A DNA stretch of 64,000 nt from Oceanipulchritudo sp049975345 (GCA_049975345.1 JBNGDP010000005.1:1-64000); one strand, 5' to 3'; positions 34,192-43,039 are shown, counted from the first letter of the stretch. Numbers and translations are program-made. Notes: a model not told the origin generated them from the sequence alone.

Positions 34192-35697
34192 ATGACCACG
34201 GACAGAATCCTCTACGGCCACGTTATCGACGGCCAAAACGTTCCCGGCAGCGGTGCCCGCCTGCTGGACATCCATGAACCCGCGACCGGTGCGGTGACCG
34301 CCCGGGTGGATTGTGCGGATGCGGCCACCATCGAGGCTGCGATTGCCTCCGCGCAGGCGGCCTTTCCCGCATGGGCGGCCCTGACGCCACAACGTCGGGC
34401 GCGGGTGCTGACCCGTTTCCTGATGATTCTTGAAGACCGGAAGGACGAATTGGCCAAGGTTCTGGCGCGGGAGCACGGGAAGACAGTGACTGATGCCCTC
34501 GGCGAAATCCAGCGTGGCTATGAAGCGGTGGAATTTGCCTGCGGGATTCCGCATTTGCTGAAAGGGGAAAGTTCGCCGGGGGTGGGGCCGGGGATCGACA
34601 CCGTCAGCCAGCGCGAACCCCTCGGGGTGGTGGCGGGGATCACGCCTTTCAATTTTCCCGCCATGATTCCGATGTGGATGTTCGGAGTGGCGGTGGCGAC
34701 CGGCAACTGCTTTATCCTCAAGCCCTCCGAACGCGATCCAGGGGTGCCCATGATGCTCAGCGAGTGGATGCTCGAGGCCGGGGCGCCGGCCGGGGTGCTG
34801 AGTTGCCTCAACGGCGACCGGCAGGTGGTGGAAGCCCTCCTGGATGATAAGCGGGTCAAGGCAATCAGTTTTGTCGGATCCTCGGACATCGCCGAGGCCG
34901 TTTATGCCCGTGGTGCGTTGAACGGCAAGCGGGTCCAGGCAATGGGAGGCGCCAAGAACCATCTGGTTGTCGCGCCGGATGCCAACATGGACACCGTCGT
35001 CAACGCCTTGCTGGGGGCGGCTTACGGGTCGGCGGGTGAGCGCTGCATGGCGATATCGGTGGTGGTGCCGATTGGAGATGAGACGGCCAGGCGCCTGATT
35101 ACCGCTCTCAAACCGCGTGTGGAGGCCCTGAATGTCGGACCGTCGACGGATCCGAAGAGCGACTTCGGGCCGCTTATCAGTTCCGCGCACCGGTCCCGGG
35201 TGCTGCAGTATATCGAGGATGGCCTGGCGGCGGGTGCCGAGTTGCTGGTCGATGGTCGCGACATATCGGTGGAAGGACACGCCGACGGGTTTTACCTTGG
35301 GCCGTGCCTGTTTGACCGGGTCACGGAAGACATGCGGATCTACCAGGAGGAAATCTTTGGGCCGGTGTTGTGCGTGACGCGGGCGCAGAGCCTTGAGGAG
35401 GCGATTGCCCTGCCTTCGAAGCACCCATACGGAAATGGCGTGGCGATCTTCACCGACAGCGGTGGGATGGCCCGTGAGTTTGCGCAGAAGGTCAACACCG
35501 GCATGGTCGGGGTCAACGTGCCGCTGCCCGTGCCGCTCAGCTTCTACAGCTTTGGTGGATGGAAACGCTCGGCCTATGGCGGGTTCAACCAGCACGGGAT
35601 GGATGGCGTACGCTTCTACACGCAGACCAAGACCATCATCAGCCGCTGGCCGGATGCTCCGTTGGGAGCGGAATTCACCATGCCGATCGTGCGTTGA
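34192..35697 (+). CDS. Methylmalonate-semialdehyde dehydrogenase-like, CoA-acylating
   Basis: A 501-residue aldehyde dehydrogenase. Family landmarks are GVVAGITPFNFPAMIPMWM, ILKPSERDP, FVGSSDIAE and the catalytic Cys at about residue 285 in SAGERCMAIS, a wording typical of the MmsA/IolA group. ALDHs of this group convert malonate or methylmalonate semialdehyde to acetyl- or propionyl-CoA with NAD and CoA. The ATG at 34192 fits the family start; an upstream in-frame ATG overlaps the previous gene. In this operon it would oxidise the aldehyde released by the aldolase downstream, a role usually taken by a reductase in aldarate catabolism. Confidence 0.9.
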   Translation: MTTDRILYGHVIDGQNVPGSGARLLDIHEPATGAVTARVDCADAATIEAAIASAQAAFPAWAALTPQRRARVLTRFLMILEDRKDELAKVLAREHGKTVTDALGEIQRGYEAVEFACGIPHLLKGESSPGVGPGIDTVSQREPLGVVAGITPFNFPAMIPMWMFGVAVATGNCFILKPSERDPGVPMMLSEWMLEAGAPAGVLSCLNGDRQVVEALLDDKRVKAISFVGSSDIAEAVYARGALNGKRVQAMGGAKNHLVVAPDANMDTVVNALLGAAYGSAGERCMAISVVVPIGDETARRLITALKPRVEALNVGPSTDPKSDFGPLISSAHRSRVLQYIEDGLAAGAELLVDGRDISVEGHADGFYLGPCLFDRVTEDMRIYQEEIFGPVLCVTRAQSLEEAIALPSKHPYGNGVAIFTDSGGMAREFAQKVNTGMVGVNVPLPVPLSFYSFGGWKRSAYGGFNQHGMDGVRFYTQTKTIISRWPDAPLGAEFTMPIVR

Positions 35698-35717
35698 ATG
35701 GATGCAGCGGGATACCC

Positions 35718-36506
35718 ATGAAGTCGATTATTGAAACCACTGTCCGGCAGGCCTGGAAAAAGGGCAATACCGCGACCAATGGATGGATCTTCATGCCCGG
35801 CGGTGCCGTCGCGGAGGTCATGGCCCATAGCGGCTACGACGCGCGCTGTCTGGACCTGCAGCATGGGCAGATTGACTTGACGCAGGCGGTGGACATGCTG
35901 CGGGCGATCCAGGGCACCAGCGTGACCCCGTTGTTTCGCAGCCAATCCCTCGATCCCGACCACATCGGGCGGCTCCTTGACGCCGGGTTTCACGGGGTAA
36001 TCTGCCCATTGATCAACAGTGCGACCGATGCGCAGTCCCTGGTGGAGGCCTGCCGTTATCCGCCGCAAGGGCGCCGCAGTTATGGTCCGATGCGGGCCGC
36101 CCTTGTTCATTCCGGCAATTACCTCCAGGCCAGCAAAGACCTCCTGACCTTTGCGATGGTCGAGACCCGTGCCGGGCTGGAGCAGCTCGAGGCGATCCTG
36201 GAAACGGAGGGTTTGACCGGCATTTATCTGGGACCTGGGGACCTTGCGATGGCCCTCGGATTGCCACCACGGATCGACAGCGAGGAGCCCGAGCTACTGC
36301 AGGTTATCGCCGATTGTATTCACCGGGCCCGGGAGGCCGGCAAGCACGTGGGAATGCATTGCCATGACTACCGCTATGCCCTGCGGATGCGCGAGTTGGG
36401 GGCCGACCTGATCACGGTGGGATCGGATCAACGCCTGCTGCAGGCTGCCGCGAGGCAGGCCGTGGAGGGGTTTCGGAAAGGAACCGGGGCCGATGCGACG
36501 GGTTGA
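35718..36506 (+). CDS. HpcH/HpaI-family aldolase
   Basis: A 262-residue class II, metal-dependent aldolase. GWIFMPGGAVAEVMAHSGYDARCLDLQHG opens the TIM barrel. Landmarks include GFHGVICPLINSA, the metal-ligand segment VETRAGLEQL, GIYLGPGDLAMALG and DLITVGSDQR. The family cleaves 2-keto-3-deoxy acids to pyruvate plus an aldehyde (as in 5-keto-4-deoxyglucarate or 4-hydroxy-2-oxoheptanedioate aldolase). The ATG at 35718 gives the normal family length; 20 bp separate it from the previous gene. The next gene overlaps its last 14 bp. The aldehyde product would depend on the uronate or aldonate fed in. Confidence 0.88.
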   Translation: MKSIIETTVRQAWKKGNTATNGWIFMPGGAVAEVMAHSGYDARCLDLQHGQIDLTQAVDMLRAIQGTSVTPLFRSQSLDPDHIGRLLDAGFHGVICPLINSATDAQSLVEACRYPPQGRRSYGPMRAALVHSGNYLQASKDLLTFAMVETRAGLEQLEAILETEGLTGIYLGPGDLAMALGLPPRIDSEEPELLQVIADCIHRAREAGKHVGMHCHDYRYALRMRELGADLITVGSDQRLLQAAARQAVEGFRKGTGADATG

Positions 36507-37347
36507 GCGGGCCGGTTACAGCCTCGTCGTTGAGGAACATGGACCACCCGAAGCGCCAGCCTGTATCCTCTCACATTCGTTGGGCAGCGACCGGCGCATG
36601 TGGCGGCCGCAGGTGGAGGGGCTGGCCGAGGCGTATCGATTGATCACCTACGACCATCCCGGCCATGGCCAGTCCAGTCGGCCGGAAAGGATGGGGGATA
36701 TCGGGGACTTTGGGCGCGACGCCCTCGCGGTGGCCGATGCCTGTGGGGTTGGGCGGTTTGTCTTCGCCGGAGTCTCACTCGGTGGCATGGTCGGGCTTTG
36801 GCTGGCTGCCCATGCCGGCGAACGCGTGCGGCATCTCGTGGCCTCCAACACGGCGGCCCGTATCCCCGACAGCAGTTTGCTGCGCGCGCGCATCGCCCTG
36901 CTGCGGCGCGAGCCGGTCGAGGCCATTGCTGATAACGTCATCGAGCGCTGGCTCACGGTTGGTTTTCGGCGTAAGCAACCGCAGGTTGAAGCACTTTGCC
37001 GGCAAATGCTGAACGACTGCGGCGCGCCGGCCTATGCCGACACAGCAGGGATGATCTGCAACATGGACCTGCGGCCGGAGCTGGCCTCCATTGACCGTCC
37101 GTGCACCATTCTGGTCGGCGAGTACGACCGGGCCACGCCCGCGGCCTGGGGGCGGGACCTCGCCGCCCGGATTTCAAGCGCGCAGTGCCAAACCCTTGCC
37201 AGTGCCCATCTGGGCAACATCGAGGCGGCGGGGGTGTTCAATCGTGCGTTGATCAAGGCTCTGGGGCATGTTGCGGGGCACCTGCTGCCGCCGAACCCGC
37301 ACACGAATGGAGAAACAGTCTGCCGAAACCAGCGCGAGACCCCATGA
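36493..37347 (+). CDS. Alpha/beta hydrolase, enol-lactonase-like
   Basis: A 284-residue alpha/beta hydrolase resembling 3-oxoadipate enol-lactonase (PcaD). The nucleophile elbow is GVSLGG with Ser95. The acid is in the LVGEYDRATP segment and the His in ASAHLGNIEA. In this operon it most simply opens the lactone formed by the uronate-dehydrogenase-like enzyme. Two features are odd: it is last, not second, and lactonases of SMP-30 or Gli type are more usual for aldarolactones. It overlaps the aldolase gene by 14 bp. Confidence 0.85.
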   Translation: MRRVERAGYSLVVEEHGPPEAPACILSHSLGSDRRMWRPQVEGLAEAYRLITYDHPGHGQSSRPERMGDIGDFGRDALAVADACGVGRFVFAGVSLGGMVGLWLAAHAGERVRHLVASNTAARIPDSSLLRARIALLRREPVEAIADNVIERWLTVGFRRKQPQVEALCRQMLNDCGAPAYADTAGMICNMDLRPELASIDRPCTILVGEYDRATPAAWGRDLAARISSAQCQTLASAHLGNIEAAGVFNRALIKALGHVAGHLLPPNPHTNGETVCRNQRETP

Positions 37348-37411
37348 AATTTATGAAACCACCAGCATTCGGGCTCCGCGTCCCGGGGAATCCGCTTGAA
37401 ACACGGTCTTC

Positions 37412-37434
37412 GTTTTCACGGCATCCGTGGAAAC
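37412..37434. terminator. Bidirectional terminator-like hairpin
   Basis: GTTTTCACGG-cat-CCGTGGAAAC is a 10-bp stem (one G-T wobble) between convergent genes, with T-rich arms on both sides. It probably terminates the catabolic operon and the giant sulfatase gene. Confidence 0.6.
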
Positions 37435-40400
37435 TCAGTCCGTCACTTCCAGCCGGACGAATGTGGGTGGGGCGCCGGGAGACAGGCGGATCTCGCGCTC
37501 CTGGGCGGAAAAGTCGCCATCCGGGTCGAAGTCGGTGACGAAAACATCGCCGAGGTATTCGGTCCAGCTGTCCGGCGACAGGTCGGGGGAGGTCCAGACA
37601 GTGACGGCGCTTTCCGGGGCATTGAGGCTGCGGCGGAAGCGGAAGATCCATTCACCGGTGACCGGGTCCGGCTCAATCAGGAAAGGCGGATTGTCGGTGC
37701 GGGTGGCATCGAGATCGAGGCCGTACTCTAGCAGGTTGATGTGCGGATCCCCATCCGGATTGGCCAGGGGATCGTCGTCCCCCGGGCCGGTCCAGTTCCG
37801 GAGGGCGGCCCATTCGGCATAGGTGTCGATTTCCGGGACCGGACGGAAGACCGCCTGGTAGGTGATGTTACCGGTGGGCGCGATCACCAGCGGATTCTCC
37901 ATGGAGGGCTCCGGTCCTTCCCAGTAGTAGAACAGGTAACCCGGGTAGGCGGTGGCGGTCAGGTTGACGATTGTGCCGTTGGAGACGACGGTGCCGGCAT
38001 CGGAGCCGGCGGAGCCGCCGCCGTTGGTGTCAAGGGCCACCGCGCTGGTACCGGCCTGCTGGGCGACGGTCACGGTGAAGGAGGCGGGGTTGGAGCGGTC
38101 CTTGCCGTCGGTGAGTTGATAGCGGATTGTCTCGGTGGCGTTGGTCACGCCGGGCCGCGGGGTGTAGGTGACCTGGTCGGCGCTGTAGGTGACGACCCCG
38201 TAGCGGCCGCCGGAGAGCTGGAGCAGTTCCAGGCTGTCGCCGCCGTCGGCATCGCTGTCATTGGCGAGGATGTCGATGACCACCGGCGTATCGGGAGCGG
38301 TCAGGTGGGTGCCGTCGTCCAGGGCGACCGGCTTGTTGTTGGCCGGGGCGGTGAGACGCTCGAAGCGCATGCCGTCGACGGCGGTCCGTTTTGACGCGAC
38401 GGAGGTCTGGGCAAGTATCAGCACATCGGACTCCGGGCTCATGGGGTAGGTGCCGACTTCGACCCATGCCCCGGTGCTGGTGGTCTGGTCGACCACGACC
38501 GGCGTGTCGCCGCCGGTGTGGCGCACGGTGTAGTTGGCCTCGGAGGTGCTTGAGGAGTAGTTGGGATTCCACTGGGAGATGCGGTAGCTGCCATAGGGCA
38601 GGCCGGGGGCAACCCGGACAAAGCCGTTCGAACTGGTGGCGAAGGAGGTGACGGCATTGGGGCCGAAGGTGCCGGCAATGGAGACGATTTCCTGAAAGTG
38701 GGCGCCGTTGATCCCGTCGATAATGAACGGGGCCTCGATCTGGTCGACCTGCCAGTCGAAGAGGGTGCCGGCGGTGTCGATGACCTTGAGGGCAGCCCGG
38801 TAGGTGAGCGTGCGGCCGGAACGGTTGACCGCCTTGGCCTGGTATTCGCCCTCGTCAGTGCCCGCAACCGCCTGGATGAGCAAGCTGGTGGCGGTTTCAC
38901 CGGCCAAATCGACGCCATCCTTGCTCCATTGGACTGCCAGGACCTCGTCGCCCTCGTCGCGGAAGGAAAAGAGCGCATCCTCGCCGGCCGCGACCACCTG
39001 GGTCGGGGCGTGCTGGACAAGGGCGGGCGGCACACGGGCGGCGGAGCGGGCGCGGAGCGAGTCGCTGCGGGCCTTCAGCTCGGCCTCGATGTCGTTGTAG
39101 GCGGAATTGTTGATGAGGTTGGTCCACTCGAAGCGGTCGCCATCGCCCACGGCGTACAGCTCGCTTGGGTTGCCGCTATTGTTCTCGTAATACTTCATGC
39201 CCCCGGCCCAGACAAGATGACCCAGTGGATCAGCCGGATCGCTGCTGCCATCCATGATGGCATACGCTTCCTCGACCCAGTTTGGCTCATGCTTTTCCAG
39301 CAGGGGCGCGAGGCTTTTGCCGTCGAGGGGCGTCCCGGGATCCGGCAGGCCGCAGAGATCGACAAGGGTCGGGTAGATATCGAGCAGGGTGACGGCCTTG
39401 GCCTCGGTGTCGTTGACGCGGTTGCCGCCGGGGATGCGGAAGATCATGGGGACATGGAAACTGACATTGTCCGGCGTGCCCTTGGAGAAGAACTTGTTGT
39501 GCTCGCCGAGGCCGTACCCGTTGTCACCAAAAACCACGACAACGGTGTTGTTGGCCAGGCCGCTGGCGTCGAGCTTGTCGAGAAGTTCCATGATGTGGTC
39601 ATTGGTCATGGCGGTGCAGGCATAGTAGCCCTCCAGCGACTGGCGGTAGTTGTTTTCATCGGTGGCCGCACTATTGAATGGGGGCAGGACAATTTCCGGA
39701 ATGCCCGGATCATTGACGGTGGTGTCGCCCGTGCCCCATTTGAAACGACCATAGTACTCCTTGGGCGCGACAAAGGGCAGGTGGGGACGGCGGAAGCCGA
39801 CCGCCATAAAGAAGGGCTTCTGGTTGGCGTCGAACCGGCCACCGGGCGTCGAGAAGTCATCCAGGATTTCGAGCGCACGCAGCTTGGTGATGCCGTCGGT
39901 CAGGCGGTTGGCGTCGATCGGGTCACCGTTTTCATCGGTCTCGGCCATTTCATAGATGAGGCTGGTTTCGCCGGGATGATCGGAGAACGATGCGAAGCGG
40001 TCGACGTTGTCATCCAAGCCGAGGGCTCCGAGCTCGCTGGACTGCGTCACTGTCCGGTCGCGGTTTTCGCCGAAGGGCTCCTCGGTGATGTCCCAGCCTT
40101 CCGGCACGTCGCTTCCGATGTGGAACACCTTGTCGAGGCGCACGGTGCTGTAGCCGTTTTCCTGGAAGTGCTGGTGCATGTAGACGAGGCTGCGGTTCAT
40201 GCCGTCGTTGTTGCGGATGGAGCCGGTATAGCGCCACTGGGAGATCTCGACGTCCTTGCCTCCCATGAACATCTGGCGGGCGGGCATGCAGGCGGGCCAG
40301 TTGGAATAGGCCTGGGTGAAGGCGAGGCCCTCGTCGCAAAGCCGGTCAAGCGCGGGGCTCTGGATGCTCGGGTGGGTCCGCCCGTAGGCCGGATGGCCGA

Positions 40401-41628
40401 TTGCCGCCGCCGACATGTCGTCGATGACGATCATGAGCACATTGAGCGGCCCGGAGCCGAGAGCTCCTGTAGTGGCTGTGGCAATACCGGAATAACCCGA
40501 GAATCCGGCGGTGTTGTAGGCCCGCACACGGTAGTTGTAGGTGGTTTCCGGTGACAGCCCCGTATCGGTATAGCTGGTGGTGTCCGCTGGCACGGTCGTG
40601 ATGGCGCTCCAGACGCCGCCCGTCTGGCGCTCAATGGCAAAGCCGTCCTCGTTGCTGCTGTTGTCCAGCCAGTCAATCCGGATGGTGTTCGAGAAAAGGG
40701 CGGTCGCGGTCAGGCCGCTCGGGTCGCCGTCCGGGGCGACCGGGGGCGCGTCCAGGGTGGTGGCGGATGCCTCTTCGCTGTAGCCGCTGAAGCTGCCCCC
40801 GCCCAGGTCCGCGCGCACGCGGTAGGTGCAGGTGGTCGACGCTGTCAGGCCGGTGTCGGTAAAGGTGGTTGTATTGGCCGGAAGGCTGGCGATCTCGCTG
40901 TAGCTGCCGCCGCCGCTTTTCCGCTCGATGCGGAAACCCGTCTCGATCGAGGAATTGTCGATCCAATCAAGTTGAACCGAGGTATCCGAAAGGACCGTGG
41001 CGCTGAGCTCTGTCGGGATGTCGGGATCCGGCGCCCCGGTCACGGTGAGGCGGGCGGCATTGAGGGCGCCGCCCCGGGTGAGCTCGTTGCTCCCGGCGAG
41101 GCCGTTGGCCTGGATGACCAGCACCAACTCCCCGCCGCTGGGCTGCAGCCCGGACAGGGTGAAGGAGCTGGGGACCGTGCTGTCGACCGCAAGCTGGTTT
41201 ATCGTCCCGATGCGGTAATCCACCGAACCGGTGAAGGAAAGGTTGCTGTCGGTAAAGAGCTTGAGCTCGTAGAGCAGTCCGCTGTCCAGGCCACCGAAGG
41301 TGATCGTCATTTGCCCATCCGCTTCGTTATTCGTGCGGAAGCCGTCCCCATAGGCGGCGCTGTCGAAGCTGCCGTCGTCCGGACCGCTGCCCGTCACACC
41401 GGCGACGCCACCGTCCGTTGTCACAGCGACCGAGTAGGCGCCGTCCCCGTCCGTGTCCTTCAAACCGGTGAAGGTCAACGTGCCGCTGACAGCGTAACCC
41501 AGGGTGATCACGTTGTAGGGCGGCGGGGCGTCTGCCGGGGAGCCGGACCCTTGAAAGTCAAAGTCGATCGTTTGGGCAAGGCAGGCGGCCGGGAGGGTCA
41601 GAAAGGGGAGAAGGATCGAATGTTTCAT
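37435..41628 (-). CDS. Giant multidomain exported sulfatase
   Basis: A 1397-residue protein. A signal peptide (MKHSILLPFLTLPAACLAQ) leads to an N-terminal beta domain, two fibronectin III domains (about 205-291 and 300-387) and a type I sulfatase (about 394-860). Formylglycine Cys447 lies in CMPAR, an Ala variant of the usual CxPSR. VIDDM and FGDNGYGLGEHNK are other sulfatase blocks. After it come Ig-like, golvesin-like (FVRVAPGLPYGSYRISQW), VCBS/cadherin-like and bacterial-repeat-like (ATAYPGYLFYYWEG) domains and a tail with W, DPDGD and FVRLEV. It probably removes sulfate from an extracellular polysaccharide. The ATG at 41628 opens the signal peptide; a bidirectional terminator lies upstream. 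No sulfatase-maturation enzyme is in the window. Confidence 0.9.
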   Translation of the reverse strand: MKHSILLPFLTLPAACLAQTIDFDFQGSGSPADAPPPYNVITLGYAVSGTLTFTGLKDTDGDGAYSVAVTTDGGVAGVTGSGPDDGSFDSAAYGDGFRTNNEADGQMTITFGGLDSGLLYELKLFTDSNLSFTGSVDYRIGTINQLAVDSTVPSSFTLSGLQPSGGELVLVIQANGLAGSNELTRGGALNAARLTVTGAPDPDIPTELSATVLSDTSVQLDWIDNSSIETGFRIERKSGGGSYSEIASLPANTTTFTDTGLTASTTCTYRVRADLGGGSFSGYSEEASATTLDAPPVAPDGDPSGLTATALFSNTIRIDWLDNSSNEDGFAIERQTGGVWSAITTVPADTTSYTDTGLSPETTYNYRVRAYNTAGFSGYSGIATATTGALGSGPLNVLMIVIDDMSAAAIGHPAYGRTHPSIQSPALDRLCDEGLAFTQAYSNWPACMPARQMFMGGKDVEISQWRYTGSIRNNDGMNRSLVYMHQHFQENGYSTVRLDKVFHIGSDVPEGWDITEEPFGENRDRTVTQSSELGALGLDDNVDRFASFSDHPGETSLIYEMAETDENGDPIDANRLTDGITKLRALEILDDFSTPGGRFDANQKPFFMAVGFRRPHLPFVAPKEYYGRFKWGTGDTTVNDPGIPEIVLPPFNSAATDENNYRQSLEGYYACTAMTNDHIMELLDKLDASGLANNTVVVVFGDNGYGLGEHNKFFSKGTPDNVSFHVPMIFRIPGGNRVNDTEAKAVTLLDIYPTLVDLCGLPDPGTPLDGKSLAPLLEKHEPNWVEEAYAIMDGSSDPADPLGHLVWAGGMKYYENNSGNPSELYAVGDGDRFEWTNLINNSAYNDIEAELKARSDSLRARSAARVPPALVQHAPTQVVAAGEDALFSFRDEGDEVLAVQWSKDGVDLAGETATSLLIQAVAGTDEGEYQAKAVNRSGRTLTYRAALKVIDTAGTLFDWQVDQIEAPFIIDGINGAHFQEIVSIAGTFGPNAVTSFATSSNGFVRVAPGLPYGSYRISQWNPNYSSSTSEANYTVRHTGGDTPVVVDQTTSTGAWVEVGTYPMSPESDVLILAQTSVASKRTAVDGMRFERLTAPANNKPVALDDGTHLTAPDTPVVIDILANDSDADGGDSLELLQLSGGRYGVVTYSADQVTYTPRPGVTNATETIRYQLTDGKDRSNPASFTVTVAQQAGTSAVALDTNGGGSAGSDAGTVVSNGTIVNLTATAYPGYLFYYWEGPEPSMENPLVIAPTGNITYQAVFRPVPEIDTYAEWAALRNWTGPGDDDPLANPDGDPHINLLEYGLDLDATRTDNPPFLIEPDPVTGEWIFRFRRSLNAPESAVTVWTSPDLSPDSWTEYLGDVFVTDFDPDGDFSAQEREIRLSPGAPPTFVRLEVTD

Positions 41629-41670
41629 GGGATGGGGAGCTTTGGTTTGTCTCCTGTCAGATGTGGCTCC

Positions 41671-41710
41671 AAAACGCCCGCCGGGCGATAGGGCCACGGC
41701 GGGCGTTTTA
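41671..41710. terminator. Strong bidirectional terminator
   Basis: AAAACGCCCGCCG and CGGCGGGCGTTTT form a 13-bp stem flanked by A and T runs on either side. It separates the gene at 41796-42776 from the giant sulfatase gene. Confidence 0.8.
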
Positions 41711-41795
41711 GAAAGGAAAGCAACTCGCACCCTGTTTCAGCGGCAACGGAGGCCGGGCAGCACAAGGCCACGGGCGCCTTGGAAGTTATCTTCGT

Positions 41796-42776
41796 TCAGT
41801 TCGTTTCTACGGCGTAGAAAACCTTGGAACCGGCGGCAGGAGCACCACCGACGTCGGTGAGGGTCAGCGGGTTTCCGTCACCGGTACCGGAGGAGCCGGG
41901 CTCACCGACCGGGTTGAAGGTCTGCATGCCGTCCGTTGAGACAAGCAATGCGTAGGTTTGCCCGGCGACGGTGTCGAAGGTCAGCTTGACATCGGCACCG
42001 GCAATAGCCACTTCAACACCGAGCGGTGCCACCGGCGTGGAGGTTCCGGCAACCGCAATTTCGAAGTTGTCGATGAAAATCGCATCACCCCCAGTTAAGT
42101 TACCGGACATGTTGGCCCAATTGATCGTGAAATAGAGGAAATTCCCGCCCGGGGTGCCACCGTCGGCACCGTGGTCAAAGCCCGCGGGCCCAAGATCAAA
42201 GGTGTGGCTGATGCTTGTATAGCTCCCGCCAATCGTCGTCGTGGCCGCCGCGGTATCCACCACGATCGGACTGAGCTGGCTGCGGTCTGCGAAAAATCCC
42301 CCATTGTCCTCCGTGGTGTAGTTAAACGTGTTGGCGGTATTCCAAGGGTGCACCTCACCCCACATCGTGAAGTCGAGGGTTGGATTTGCCAAAGCGTCGC
42401 CTGCGCCCTGGACGCCATCGTCGATGACCGCAAGGTCAAAGCTTACCGTGTATTGCCCGGTCAGCCCGGTCGAATCAAATACGTAGGTGATCGCCTTATC
42501 CGCAGTCGAAGTGTTGTTTGACTCGATATTCCCCAGAATCGCAATCGAGGGATCTCCGTTGAAGTCGGTATTGATGCCGATAAAGCCGTTGGTGGTCGGA
42601 GCCAGGCTTGTCGAAAACGCGTCGATGGCGGTATTATCCGCAGTGGTCGAAACATTGAATGTGGTCGTTGCCATGTCTTCAAAGACCACGGTTTGCGCAT
42701 TCACGGAACCGCCAGCTCCAAGCAAGGATGCCAGGAGACCAACGGAAGAAATCCGGGTAATCTGCTTAATATTCAT
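41796..42776 (-). CDS. Exported beta-rich protein, mosaic
   Basis: A 326-residue exported protein. The signal peptide MNIKQITRISSVGLLASLLG and the upstream DNA match those of the PEP-CTERM gene at 25738. Residues 249-326 are about 76 percent identical to the tail of the protein at 4186-5235. The middle is a beta-rich domain (YTVSFDLAVIDDG, YFTINWANMSG, FIDNFEIAVAG) with no close relative in the window, so the gene looks like a mosaic. It lacks a PEP-CTERM signal and may instead use the shared 78-residue tail for surface attachment. The conserved promoter and operator suggest control by a LacI protein like that at 24617-25609. Confidence 0.82.
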   Translation of the reverse strand: MNIKQITRISSVGLLASLLGAGGSVNAQTVVFEDMATTTFNVSTTADNTAIDAFSTSLAPTTNGFIGINTDFNGDPSIAILGNIESNNTSTADKAITYVFDSTGLTGQYTVSFDLAVIDDGVQGAGDALANPTLDFTMWGEVHPWNTANTFNYTTEDNGGFFADRSQLSPIVVDTAAATTTIGGSYTSISHTFDLGPAGFDHGADGGTPGGNFLYFTINWANMSGNLTGGDAIFIDNFEIAVAGTSTPVAPLGVEVAIAGADVKLTFDTVAGQTYALLVSTDGMQTFNPVGEPGSSGTGDGNPLTLTDVGGAPAAGSKVFYAVETN

Positions 42777-42882
42777 ATCATGATACCTTGGTATGGGTTG
42801 AATTCATAAAGAATAGCCGAGTCATTCCCGACCCTCTCAACATCAAGCTGAAGATCTGGATCGCTTTCAATCCCGCAGGAAT

Positions 42883-42894
42883 CTAAGCCGTTAG
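42883..42894. promoter_or_regulatory. LacI-type operator, duplicated copy
   Basis: CTAAGCCGTTAG, the reverse complement of the operator at 25624-25635, within a longer conserved block. It is 106 bp upstream of the exported-protein gene start at 42776, close to the spacing in the other copy. Confidence 0.6.
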
Positions 42895-42911
42895 GCAGGT
42901 TCGGTGGCCGG

Positions 42912-42983
42912 GTGACGATGGCGGGGATTGCGGCGCGGGCGCGGCGGCGGTGGGCGTACCCGGACCCGTGGGAAAGCGCCTGA
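42912..42983 (+). pseudogene. 5' scar of a LacI gene
   Basis: GTGACGATGGCGGGGATTGC begins a 23-codon frame reading VTMAGIAARA, clearly the first turn of the LacI helix-turn-helix (VTLAEIAARA at 25609). It then runs into RRRWAYPDPWESA and a stop. The 22 bp encoding YPDPWES are identical to the end of the flavoprotein gene at 22096-24537. It is divergent from the mosaic gene, as the intact lacI is from its PEP-CTERM gene. Confidence 0.7.
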
Positions 42984-43021
42984 AGTCGCGGTTCACCGGC
43001 GCGCCTTTACAGCAGGAACGC

Positions 43022-43039
43022 AAAGGGCTGACGCCCTTG
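43022..43039 (-). terminator. Terminator-like hairpin
   Basis: AAGGGC-tgac-GCCCTT is a 6-bp stem immediately downstream of the minus-strand gene ending at 43042. No strong U-tract follows. Confidence 0.4.
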
